Notes under the pieces: generated by a model
Databases searched by the model: none
What the model was told of the DNA's origin: nothing
The model's input: only the letters and a program-made list of their open reading frames with translations
Position numbers and translations under genes: made by a program
From: Cytophagales bacterium
GTDB lineage: Bacteria; Bacteroidota; Bacteroidia; Cytophagales; Cyclobacteriaceae
Assembly (NCBI GenBank): GCA_029262955.1
Contig: JAJCYL010000561.1
Location: forward strand, 1 to 6,423
DNA: 6,423 nt
Direction of reading: 5' to 3'
Shown here: one piece after another, positions 1 to 5,799 of the stretch
Numbering within the stretch: position 1 is the stretch's first letter
Layout: every line of letters begins with the position of its first letter

Positions 1-272
1 AAGTAATTTCTTGGTCATCCTCTGGAAAAATGGGATTCAAAGGCTCCAAGAAAAACACCCCCTACGCAGCTCAGGTAGCAGCGCAGGATGCCAGTCAGGT
101 AGCTTATGAAGCTGGCCTTAGAAAGGTAGAATTATTTGTAAAAGGCCCTGGTTCTGGTAGAGAATCAGCAATTCGGACAATTCAGAATTCAGGTATTGAG
201 ATTACGATGATTAAAGACATCACTCCATTGCCACATAATGGATGTCGTCCACCAAAAAGAAGAAGAGTTTAA
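1..272 (+). CDS. rpsK: 30S ribosomal protein S11 (C-terminal part; 5' end outside the window)
   Basis: Small-subunit protein S11 lies in the platform of the 30S particle, where it contacts 16S rRNA near the mRNA exit region. Only the last 89 codons are present. The reading frame is open from base 3 (VISWSSSGK...), and the ATG at 30 is an internal Met, not the start. Visible family landmarks are the GFKGSKKNTPYAAQ segment, KGPGSGRESAIRTI, and the nearly invariant C-terminus TPLPHNGCRPPKRRRV with its basic end. The full protein is normally about 130 residues, so roughly the first 40 are missing. It is followed after 24 nt by rpsD, the usual alpha-operon order. The identification is certain; nothing is odd apart from the window-edge truncation. 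Confidence 0.98.
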   Translation, partial: VISWSSSGKMGFKGSKKNTPYAAQVAAQDASQVAYEAGLRKVELFVKGPGSGRESAIRTIQNSGIEITMIKDITPLPHNGCRPPKRRRV

Positions 273-296
273 AGCTATTTAAAAGAATAATTGTAG

Positions 297-902
297 ATGG
301 CGCGATATAGAGGTCCGAAGGCAAAAATTGCCAGAAAATTTAATGAGCCAATTTTTGGCCCTAGTAAGGCTTTGCAAAAAAAGGCTTACGGTCCTGGTCA
401 ACACGGCAGGTCACGGAGGAGAAAGCAATCTGAATATGCAATTCAGTTAGCAGAAAAACAAAAAGCTAAGTATACCTATGGTGTGCTCGAAAAACAATTT
501 GCTAACCTATTTGGCAAAGCATCCAGGAAAAAGGGTGTGACAGGTACAGTACTGTTGCAAATGTTGGAGTCAAGGCTGGACAATACAGTATTCAGATTAG
601 GTATTGCTCCTACCAGAAGATCGGCAAGGCAATTTATCCTTCACAAGCATATTACTGTTAATGGCCGTGTAGTCAATATTCCTTCATACTTAATGAAGAG
701 TGGTGATCAAATCACGGTTAGAGAGAAGTCTCAATCATTAGAAGCAATAACACAAAGTTTAAGTTCACACTCAGCCAACAAGTATTCCTGGTTAGAGTGG
801 GACGGAAGTTCAATGACTGGAAAATTCAATAATGTGCCTGAACGGGAAGAAATTCCTGAAAACATTCAGGAGCAATTGATAGTCGAACTTTATTCAAAAT
901 AA
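297..902 (+). CDS. rpsD: 30S ribosomal protein S4
   Basis: S4 is a primary 16S rRNA binding protein that nucleates 30S assembly and helps maintain decoding fidelity. In Escherichia coli it is also the translational repressor of the alpha operon; whether that holds here cannot be seen, because the operon leader is outside the window. The 201-residue length is normal. The N-terminal domain starts MARYRGPKAKIARKF and contains YGPGQHG (about 31-37). The S4 RNA-binding fold follows, with LESRLDNTVFRLGIAPTRRSARQ (about 90-112) and HITVNGRVVNIPSY. The C-terminus ends IPENIQEQLIVELYSK, as in related Bacteroidota. There is no cysteine anywhere, so this is the zinc-free (C-minus) form. The start is the ATG fitting the conserved N-terminus, and no clear Shine-Dalgarno site precedes it. 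rpoA begins 25 nt downstream. Confidence 0.98.
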   Translation: MARYRGPKAKIARKFNEPIFGPSKALQKKAYGPGQHGRSRRRKQSEYAIQLAEKQKAKYTYGVLEKQFANLFGKASRKKGVTGTVLLQMLESRLDNTVFRLGIAPTRRSARQFILHKHITVNGRVVNIPSYLMKSGDQITVREKSQSLEAITQSLSSHSANKYSWLEWDGSSMTGKFNNVPEREEIPENIQEQLIVELYSK

Positions 903-927
903 TTCTTATCATTTTACAACAAAATAA

Positions 928-1929
928 ATGACCGGTACTATGTCAATTTTAGCCTTTCAAATGCCTGAAAAGGTGGTCATGGAAAAGGCAGATGATTTCC
1001 ATGGACTATTTACCTTCAAACCACTTGAGCCAGGTTACGGAGTTACTATTGGTAACGCCTTAAGGAGAATATTACTGTCCTCTTTGGAAGGTTATGCCAT
1101 CACAGGTATAAAGATACCGGGAGTACTTCACGAGTTCTCCACAGTCGAAGGTATCGTTGAAGACGTATCTGAGATCGTCTTAAACCTTAAGATGGTCAGG
1201 TTCAAGAAAATCTCTGATGTTGTTGACAACAAGATTAACATCACCATCAGTAAGAAGAAGGAGTTTAAAGCCGGTGATCTGGCAAATTTCACTTCATCTT
1301 TTGAAATCCTGAATCCAGATCATGTGATATGCAATCTCGATGAAAACACCGAGCTTGAAATTGAATTGACTGTTGAAAAAGGACGAGGCTATGTTCCTGC
1401 AGAAGAAAATAAGCCAGCTGAGCAAATCTTCGGATATATTCCAATTGACGCCATTTTCACACCAATCAAGAATGTGAAATATAGCGTGGAGAATACAAGG
1501 GTTGAGCAGAAAACGGACTATGAACAATTGATCATAGATATCGAAACTGACGGCTCAATTCACCCTGAAGTAGCTCTTAAAGGAGCAGCAAACATTCTAA
1601 TAAAGCACTTCATGCTATTCTCTGATCAGAGCATGGTATTGGAGACAGCGGAGCAAGCTGAACCGGATGCAGTTGACGAAGAGTTATTGCACATGAGGAA
1701 GTTGCTTAAGACAGCACTCAACGACTTAGATCTATCTGTTAGAGCGTACAACTGCCTGAAAGCTGCTGATGTAAGAACACTTGGAGATTTGGTTAGGTTA
1801 GAGATTTCTGACATGATGAAATTTAGAAACTTTGGCAAAAAGTCACTGGCTGAATTGGAGCAACTTGTAGCTGAGAAGAATCTTACGTTTGGGATGGATT
1901 TGTCAAAGTATAAGTTAGAAGAAGACTAA
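928..1929 (+). CDS. rpoA: DNA-directed RNA polymerase subunit alpha
   Basis: Alpha forms the dimer on which beta and beta-prime assemble; its C-terminal domain binds upstream promoter DNA and activators. The N-terminal domain (about residues 10-235) shows LEPGYGVTIGNALRRILLSS, whose second Arg (R47) aligns with the assembly residue R45 of E. coli. It also has the LHEFSTVEGIVEDVSEIVLNLK block. After an acidic linker, the C-terminal domain (about 258-333) has LSVRAYNCLKAADV and FGKKSLAELE. Arg272 corresponds to the DNA-contacting R265 of E. coli. The start is ambiguous: ATG at 928 follows a very A-rich stretch, as Bacteroidota starts often do, whereas the in-frame ATG at 940 gives MSILAFQMPEKV, which as I recall is where many relatives begin, and a 329-residue protein. 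rplQ follows after a single base, implying tight translational linkage. Confidence 0.98.
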   Translation: MTGTMSILAFQMPEKVVMEKADDFHGLFTFKPLEPGYGVTIGNALRRILLSSLEGYAITGIKIPGVLHEFSTVEGIVEDVSEIVLNLKMVRFKKISDVVDNKINITISKKKEFKAGDLANFTSSFEILNPDHVICNLDENTELEIELTVEKGRGYVPAEENKPAEQIFGYIPIDAIFTPIKNVKYSVENTRVEQKTDYEQLIIDIETDGSIHPEVALKGAANILIKHFMLFSDQSMVLETAEQAEPDAVDEELLHMRKLLKTALNDLDLSVRAYNCLKAADVRTLGDLVRLEISDMMKFRNFGKKSLAELEQLVAEKNLTFGMDLSKYKLEED

Positions 1930-1930
1930 A

Positions 1931-2740
1931 ATGAGACACGGAAAAAGATTTAATCATCTTGGCCGTCAGCCCGCACATAGGAAGGCAACACTTTCCAACA
2001 TGGCATCCTCATTGATTTTACACAAGAGGATTAGCACCACTGTTGCAAAGGCCAAAGCCCTTAGGAAATATGTGGAGCCAATGATTACGAGGTCCAAGGA
2101 TGATACAACTCATTCAAGAAGGATGGTATTTAAGTACCTTCAGAACAAGGAGTCTGTCAAGGAGTTATTTGGTGACATTGCAGATAAAGTAGCAAGTCGT
2201 CCAGGTGGCTATACTCGCATTATCAGAATTGGAAATCGATTAGGTGACAATGCTGAAATGTGCATTGTGGAGCTTGTTGACTACAATGAGCTTCTCCTTG
2301 AAGAGACTCAGACCAAAGCTAAGACACGAAGAGGTCGAAGAAAGAAATCTGAGGGATCCGAGGTTCAGGTTTCTGATGCTGTAATAGAAGAGGCAGTTGT
2401 TGAGGAAACCGTAGAGAAGGTTGAAGAGGAAACAACTCCTACAGATGAGGTAGTAGAAGCGGCTACCGAAGAAGCAACCGAACCAGCTGCAGTTGAAGAA
2501 GTTGTCGAGGAAAGTGAAGAACCGGTAGCAGAGGCAGTTGAAGAGACGCCCGCCGAACCTGAAGCGGAGGTTGCAGAACCAGAAGTTGAAGTTGTTGAGG
2601 CGGAAGTTGAAGTTGCTGAACCAGCAGATGAGGCGGTAGAGGAAGTTGAGGCTAAAGTGGAAGAAACCACAGAGGAATCAGGGGAGGATACAACTTCTGA
2701 GGAGAATGAGGGAGATGAGCCTGAAAAGGAAAAAGAATAA
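1931..2740 (+). CDS. rplQ: 50S ribosomal protein L17 with a long acidic C-terminal extension
   Basis: L17 is a large-subunit protein near the nascent-peptide exit side of the 50S particle. Residues 1 to about 123 are a normal L17: MRHGKRFNHLGR, the helix LSNMASSLILHKRISTTVAKAKALRKYVEP, then PGGYTRIIRIGNRLGDNAEMCIVELVDYNE. A basic linker KAKTRRGRRKK (129-139) comes next. From about 141 to 269 the protein is low-complexity: by hand count about 55 of 129 residues are Glu or Asp, with most of the rest Val, Ala, Thr and Pro, only four Lys and no Arg. Such a tail is predicted to be disordered and strongly negative. Bacteroidota L17 often has a short extension, but 269 residues is about twice the usual bacterial length. 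The frame is open with no sign of a frameshift, and it is the last gene of the operon. Confidence 0.97.
   Translation: MRHGKRFNHLGRQPAHRKATLSNMASSLILHKRISTTVAKAKALRKYVEPMITRSKDDTTHSRRMVFKYLQNKESVKELFGDIADKVASRPGGYTRIIRIGNRLGDNAEMCIVELVDYNELLLEETQTKAKTRRGRRKKSEGSEVQVSDAVIEEAVVEETVEKVEEETTPTDEVVEAATEEATEPAAVEEVVEESEEPVAEAVEETPAEPEAEVAEPEVEVVEAEVEVAEPADEAVEEVEAKVEETTEESGEDTTSEENEGDEPEKEKE
2570..2623 (+). repeat. Degenerate 21-bp tandem repeat inside the L17 acidic tail
   Basis: GAAGTTGAAGTTG occurs at 2582-2594 and again at 2603-2615, exactly 21 bp (seven codons) apart. The protein reads EVEVVEA then EVEVAEP at residues 218-231. Flanking VAEP units (214-217 and 228-231) give the block an approximate symmetry. 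It is short and imperfect, and suggests the tail grew partly by in-frame duplication or replication slippage. Confidence 0.5.
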
Positions 2741-2753
2741 AGAAAACATCAAG

Positions 2754-2790
2754 ATAAAAAAAGGGATCATTTAATGATCCCTTTTTTTAT
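2754..2790. terminator. Probable bidirectional intrinsic terminator
   Basis: This is a perfect hairpin. The core arms GGGATCA (2763-2769) and TGATCCC (2775-2781) flank a 3-5 nt loop. Pairing continues outward because seven A residues (2756-2762) match seven T residues (2782-2788), with about two more flanking pairs. Read on the + strand the T-tract follows the G/C stem, 14 nt after the rplQ stop. Read on the minus strand the A-tract becomes a U-tract, 2 nt beyond the stop of the small minus-strand gene. The symmetry fits a terminator serving two converging transcripts. Confidence 0.9.
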
Positions 2791-2792
2791 GA

Positions 2793-2978
2793 TCAAACTG
2801 TTGCGAAACATCTATTTAGAATAACTCCATGGATGTTTCCGAATTCATTGTAGCACCATTCTTTAAAATCCTTAATCTCTTCTTTAATTAAATTTTTGAG
2901 GGCTTTCAACAATTCTTTTTCAAAAAGCTTCTTATCAAAACTGACTTTTGACAAGATGGTCTTAAAATATTCTAACAT
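2793..2978 (-). CDS. Small hypothetical protein (61 aa), convergent with rplQ
   Basis: The function is unknown. Reading from the ATG whose complement is at 2976-2978, the protein starts MLEYFKTILSKVSFDKKLFEK, continues with alternating hydrophobic and Lys/Glu residues up to about residue 46 (FKEWCYNEFG), and ends in a short tail with a second Cys (C57). It looks like one or two amphipathic helices, with no signal peptide or membrane segment. Support for a real gene is indirect: codon use and composition look coding, the stop (complement of 2793-2795) lies 2 nt from a terminator with a U-tract in this direction, and rplQ sits convergently on the other side. An in-frame TTG at 3000-3002 could add eight residues, but the ATG is preferred because the KTILSKVSFD-type segment follows it directly. 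The minus-strand promoter was not recognised. A chance frame in AT-rich spacer is the main alternative. Confidence 0.6.
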   Translation of the reverse strand: MLEYFKTILSKVSFDKKLFEKELLKALKNLIKEEIKDFKEWCYNEFGNIHGVILNRCFATV

Positions 2979-3009
2979 TGCTGACTGGTTTAAAGTGTAC
3001 AATAAAGCA

Positions 3010-3033
3010 GTATCCTTTCACACTTTTGGATAC
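3010..3033. repeat. Short inverted repeat GTATCC / GGATAC
   Basis: Six-base arms at 3010-3015 and 3028-3033 are separated by 12 nt. An overlapping seven-base pair, AAAGTGT (2992-2998) and ACACTTT (3020-3026), shares part of the same stretch. These may be parts of an operator or a weak hairpin, but arms this short can arise by chance in AT-rich DNA. Confidence 0.3.
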
Positions 3034-3041
3034 ATAAGAAA

Positions 3042-3075
3042 GCAATTGAATTTAGTAAATTTGAAAATCAATTGC
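3042..3075. repeat. Inverted repeat GCAATTGA / TCAATTGC around a promoter-like motif
   Basis: Eight-base arms at 3042-3049 and 3068-3075 are perfect inverted copies with an 18-nt spacer. The spacer contains AATTTAGTAAATT (3050-3062), itself symmetrical. Each arm includes the palindrome CAATTG, so part of the symmetry is automatic. The geometry, with two dyad half-sites flanking a -7-like element, would suit a dimeric regulator. Confidence 0.4.
3056..3063 (+). promoter_or_regulatory. Candidate -7 promoter element (TAAATTTG)
   Basis: The sequence is an exact match to the TAnnTTTG -7 consensus of Bacteroidota primary sigma factor promoters, 66 nt upstream of the BatD-like start. No TTTG -33 box is present at the expected 19-21 nt spacing; the nearest, at 3025-3028, is 27 nt away. 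The call is therefore weak and rests on the -7 motif and position. Confidence 0.35.
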
Positions 3076-3129
3076 AAGTGTTGTCGTTATAACTAACGCC
3101 ATCAAAGTTTAAAAGTTGTTGATTCACGT

Positions 3130-4581
3130 ATGCTTAAGATTAGATTCATATTAGCTTATTTAATGATTAATATGTGCTGTATTTCAGCAGCCATATCTCA
3201 GAACATTAAGATTGACCTGGGGCCTGACAATATCGGCATGAATCAGGCATTCACTATTACCGTAACTGTGGAAAATGGCAAACTTGAGAGTTATGATCAA
3301 TTCCCGGAAATTCAAGGTTTCGTAAAACGGGGTACTTCTTCTTCGTCCTCAACGAATTTTGTAAATGGGAGAGTTTCTTCTACGCAAAGTATAACTCAGA
3401 ATTACCTACCCACGCGAGAAGGGTCCTTTAGATTGCCTGCTTTTGTTATGACTGTAAATAATCAAAAAGTGAGGTCTCCAGGACAAAATGTAAAGGTTGG
3501 CCCTGCTGTACAGAGTAGACAACGCCAAGATCCATTTTTTTACGATCCATTTGAAGATCTATTTGGTAAACAACAGCAGCCTCAGGAGTATGTAGATATT
3601 AATGCAGATGCGTTTCTTTCTTTAAGTACCGATAAGAGCGATGTGTTCCTGGGCGAAGGGTTTACTTTAACCCTATCATTCTATGTTTCCGAGGACAATA
3701 GGGCTCAAATGCAGTTTTATGAATTGGGTAAACAGCTAACCGAAATAGTTAAGAAGGTAAAGCCTGCAAATTGCTGGGAAGAAAATTTCAATATCGATAA
3801 TATCACACAGGAGCCTGTCATTTTGAATGGTAAGAGATATAGTCAATATAAAATATTCCAGGCAGCATATTTCCCACTGAATATGGAACCAATTAATTTC
3901 CCATCTGTTGATCTGGAATTAATAAAGTACAAAGTTGCCAAGCGCAGGACATTCTTTGGACAAAATAGAAAAGAAGACTTTGAAACATTCAGCTCAAAAC
4001 CCAGGAAAGTTATTGTTCGGGATCTTCCTCCTCACCCACTCAAAGCCAGTGTTCCTGTTGGGCAATATAAATTAGATGATAAAATTAGTAGCCAGCAATT
4101 AAGAACAGGTCAAAGTTTCAATTACAACTTCATCGTTAAGGGTATTGGTAATATATCTGCTATTACCAACCCTACATTGATAGAAGACGAAGATTTTGAT
4201 ATTTACCCTCCTAATATTAGACAAAACATTAATCGCGGAAATAATAGAGTAACGGGTGTTAAAACATTCAACTACTTCGGGGTACCAAATGAGCCCGGAG
4301 AATACAATTTAGGAGAATATTTCCAGCTAACTTACTTTGATCCGGAACGTGAAGTTTATGATACTCTTCGACCAGATCTGACAATCCTAATTAATGGAGA
4401 AAGCAAAAAGAATGAAATGATCCAAGCTAATGACCTTGGTTCTTTCTACGACATAATACCTTTTGAAAAGAATGAGATTCGTGGATTGAACGAAGATCAG
4501 TATATTATGATCATTGCTAATATTTTCATTCTGTTAATGTTGATTCTCAGTGCATTTACCATTTTAAGAAAGCCCTCTTAG
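3130..4581 (+). CDS. BatD-like exported, membrane-anchored protein (oxygen-tolerance family)
   Basis: This resembles BatD, the large periplasmic component of the Bat (Bacteroides aerotolerance) system; the biochemical role of that family is not firmly established. The first about 23 residues form a signal peptide (hydrophobic stretch, then CISAAISQ), with cleavage likely near Gln24. Family-like features are the Ser-rich GTSSSSSTNFVNG (68-80), QNYLPTREGSFRLPAF (90-105), DPFFYDPFEDLFG (134-146) and a second beta-rich domain from about 160 (FLSLSTDKSDVFLGEG). A single membrane helix at about 458-479 is followed by RKPS, giving a periplasmic body with a very short cytoplasmic end. At 483 residues it is shorter than many BatD proteins. 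No MoxR, BatA, BatB or BatC gene is adjacent, so it is an orphan copy. aroC follows after 69 nt with no terminator between. Confidence 0.82.
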   Translation: MLKIRFILAYLMINMCCISAAISQNIKIDLGPDNIGMNQAFTITVTVENGKLESYDQFPEIQGFVKRGTSSSSSTNFVNGRVSSTQSITQNYLPTREGSFRLPAFVMTVNNQKVRSPGQNVKVGPAVQSRQRQDPFFYDPFEDLFGKQQQPQEYVDINADAFLSLSTDKSDVFLGEGFTLTLSFYVSEDNRAQMQFYELGKQLTEIVKKVKPANCWEENFNIDNITQEPVILNGKRYSQYKIFQAAYFPLNMEPINFPSVDLELIKYKVAKRRTFFGQNRKEDFETFSSKPRKVIVRDLPPHPLKASVPVGQYKLDDKISSQQLRTGQSFNYNFIVKGIGNISAITNPTLIEDEDFDIYPPNIRQNINRGNNRVTGVKTFNYFGVPNEPGEYNLGEYFQLTYFDPEREVYDTLRPDLTILINGESKKNEMIQANDLGSFYDIIPFEKNEIRGLNEDQYIMIIANIFILLMLILSAFTILRKPS

Positions 4582-4650
4582 GTAATTGCCCTGACACTTC
4601 GAATAAAGTAGCTGAAACATAAGTATTTTAGGGATGTTATACTAGTTGGA

Positions 4651-5733
4651 ATGGGAAACTCGTTTGGACAGATTTTTAGAATTACAACTTTTGGGGAATC
4701 TCATGGACCAGCCATTGGTGTGACCATTGACGGGTGTCCTGCGGGGCTTGAAATTGACGAGGCCAAGATTCAGGCTGATTTGGATCGCCGAAGACCTGGT
4801 CAATCTAAGATCACAACCCAGAGAAAAGAACCTGATACTTTCGAAATATTATCCGGAATCTTTGAAAGTAAAACAACTGGAACTCCAATTTGCCTGGTTA
4901 TACGAAATAAGGACCAAAAGAGCAAAGATTACAGTCATATAGCGGACTCTTTCCGGCCTTCACATGCCGATTATACTTACCAGGAAAAGTATGGAATCAG
5001 GGACTATAGAGGCGGAGGTAGGAGTTCTGCCAGAGAGACTGCGACTAGAGTGGCTGCAGGTTCAATTGCTAAACAATTATTGCAAGAGAATGGCATAACC
5101 TTTCATGCCTTTGTTTCACAGGTTGGTGATCTGAAGTTGCTAAAACCCTATTTGGAGCTTGACCTTTCAAAAACAGATGACAATATTATTAGATGTCCGG
5201 ATGAGGAAATGGCTGCTCAAATGATAGACCTTATTGACAAGACCAGAAAGGTGCGAGATACCATTGGTGGCGTAGTAACTGGAGTAATTAAGGGTGTACC
5301 GGTTGGACTTGGGGAACCAGTTTTCGATAAGCTTCATGCCGAACTTGGCAAAGCTATGCTTGGTATTAATGCTGTAAAGGGCTTTGAATATGGCAGCGGC
5401 TTTGAGGGAGTTAAATTGAATGGATCTGAACACAATGACGCATTTATAAATAACAAAGGAACTATCCGAACTAAAACCAATCATTCTGGAGGCGTTCAGG
5501 GAGGAATATCAAATGGAGAAGATATTTACTTCAACGTGGCCTTTAAACCTGTGGCAACTATTATGATAGATCAGGATAGCGTGGACAAGGATGGCAATGA
5601 AGTTAAAGTAACTGGGAAAGGGCGTCATGACCCATGCGTTGTTCCACGGGCTGTACCGATTGTAGAGGCTATGGCCGCGTTAGTCATAGCCGATTACTAT
5701 TTAATCAGTAGAACCAATAAATTACAGACCTAA
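4651..5733 (+). CDS. aroC: Chorismate synthase
   Basis: It catalyses the last step of the shikimate pathway, trans-elimination of phosphate from 5-enolpyruvylshikimate-3-phosphate to give chorismate, the precursor of aromatic amino acids, folate and quinones. The enzyme is cytoplasmic, tetrameric and requires reduced FMN. All three family signatures are visible: GESHGPAIG (15-23) with catalytic His18, RGGGRSSARETATRVAAGS (120-138), and GRHDPCVVPRAVPIVEAMA (324-342). SFRPSHADYT (100-109) provides the second key histidine, His105. The DRRRPGQS segment (45-52) binds phosphate in the family. The length of 360 residues is normal and the N-terminus MGNSFGQIFRITTFGESHG fits relatives, so the ATG is well supported. 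No other aro gene is adjacent. It lies between a BatD-like gene and a transporter, and the gaps of 69 and 62 nt leave co-transcription possible. Confidence 0.98.
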   Translation: MGNSFGQIFRITTFGESHGPAIGVTIDGCPAGLEIDEAKIQADLDRRRPGQSKITTQRKEPDTFEILSGIFESKTTGTPICLVIRNKDQKSKDYSHIADSFRPSHADYTYQEKYGIRDYRGGGRSSARETATRVAAGSIAKQLLQENGITFHAFVSQVGDLKLLKPYLELDLSKTDDNIIRCPDEEMAAQMIDLIDKTRKVRDTIGGVVTGVIKGVPVGLGEPVFDKLHAELGKAMLGINAVKGFEYGSGFEGVKLNGSEHNDAFINNKGTIRTKTNHSGGVQGGISNGEDIYFNVAFKPVATIMIDQDSVDKDGNEVKVTGKGRHDPCVVPRAVPIVEAMAALVIADYYLISRTNKLQT

Positions 5734-5772
5734 CTTAAACCGATTTCTGATTTGTTCACGGGTCTATATTCC

Positions 5773-5799
5773 ATGTGGATGATAGGGATTATCACATGA
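5773..5799 (+). other. Possible 8-codon upstream mini-ORF overlapping the transporter start
   Basis: ATG at 5773 opens the frame M-W-M-I-G-I-I-T and stops at TGA 5797-5799. The stop overlaps the transporter ATG at 5796 in an ATGA arrangement typical of translational coupling. Nothing else shows that it is translated, and such a short frame can occur by chance. Confidence 0.2.

Larger units (their letters stand above)
2979..3129. other. Divergent intergenic region
   Basis: This 151-nt AT-rich spacer lies between the start of the small minus-strand gene and the start of the BatD-like gene. If both genes are real it should hold both promoters. It contains one good Bacteroidota-type -7 motif for the + strand and several short inverted repeats, listed separately. 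I see no tRNA, riboswitch or convincing coding frame in it. Confidence 0.5.

Noticed and set aside
1294..1838. Two minus-strand open frames inside rpoA
   Set aside because: Both lie wholly inside a certain, highly conserved gene and show no recognisable protein features.
2365..2670. Minus-strand open frame of 101 codons, almost only Ser, Thr, Ala and Val
   Set aside because: It is the mirror of the Glu/Val/Ala codons of the L17 tail (GAA/GAG reads as TTC/CTC and, in another frame, as Ser codons). The low-complexity composition and full overlap with rplQ mark it as a shadow frame.
2896..3096. Plus-strand open frame of 66 codons in the spacer after rplQ
   Set aside because: It starts with TTG, has no coherent composition or family resemblance, and overlaps the better supported minus-strand small gene, whose position relative to the terminator makes more sense.
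4582..4650. Possible promoter or terminator between the BatD-like gene and aroC
   Set aside because: TATTTTAG at 4624-4631 differs from the -7 consensus by one base, but no -33 box is at a usable distance and no stem-loop is visible, so neither was called.
5167..5484. Minus-strand open frame of 105 codons inside aroC
   Set aside because: It is antisense to conserved aroC sequence with no family resemblance; most likely a shadow frame.
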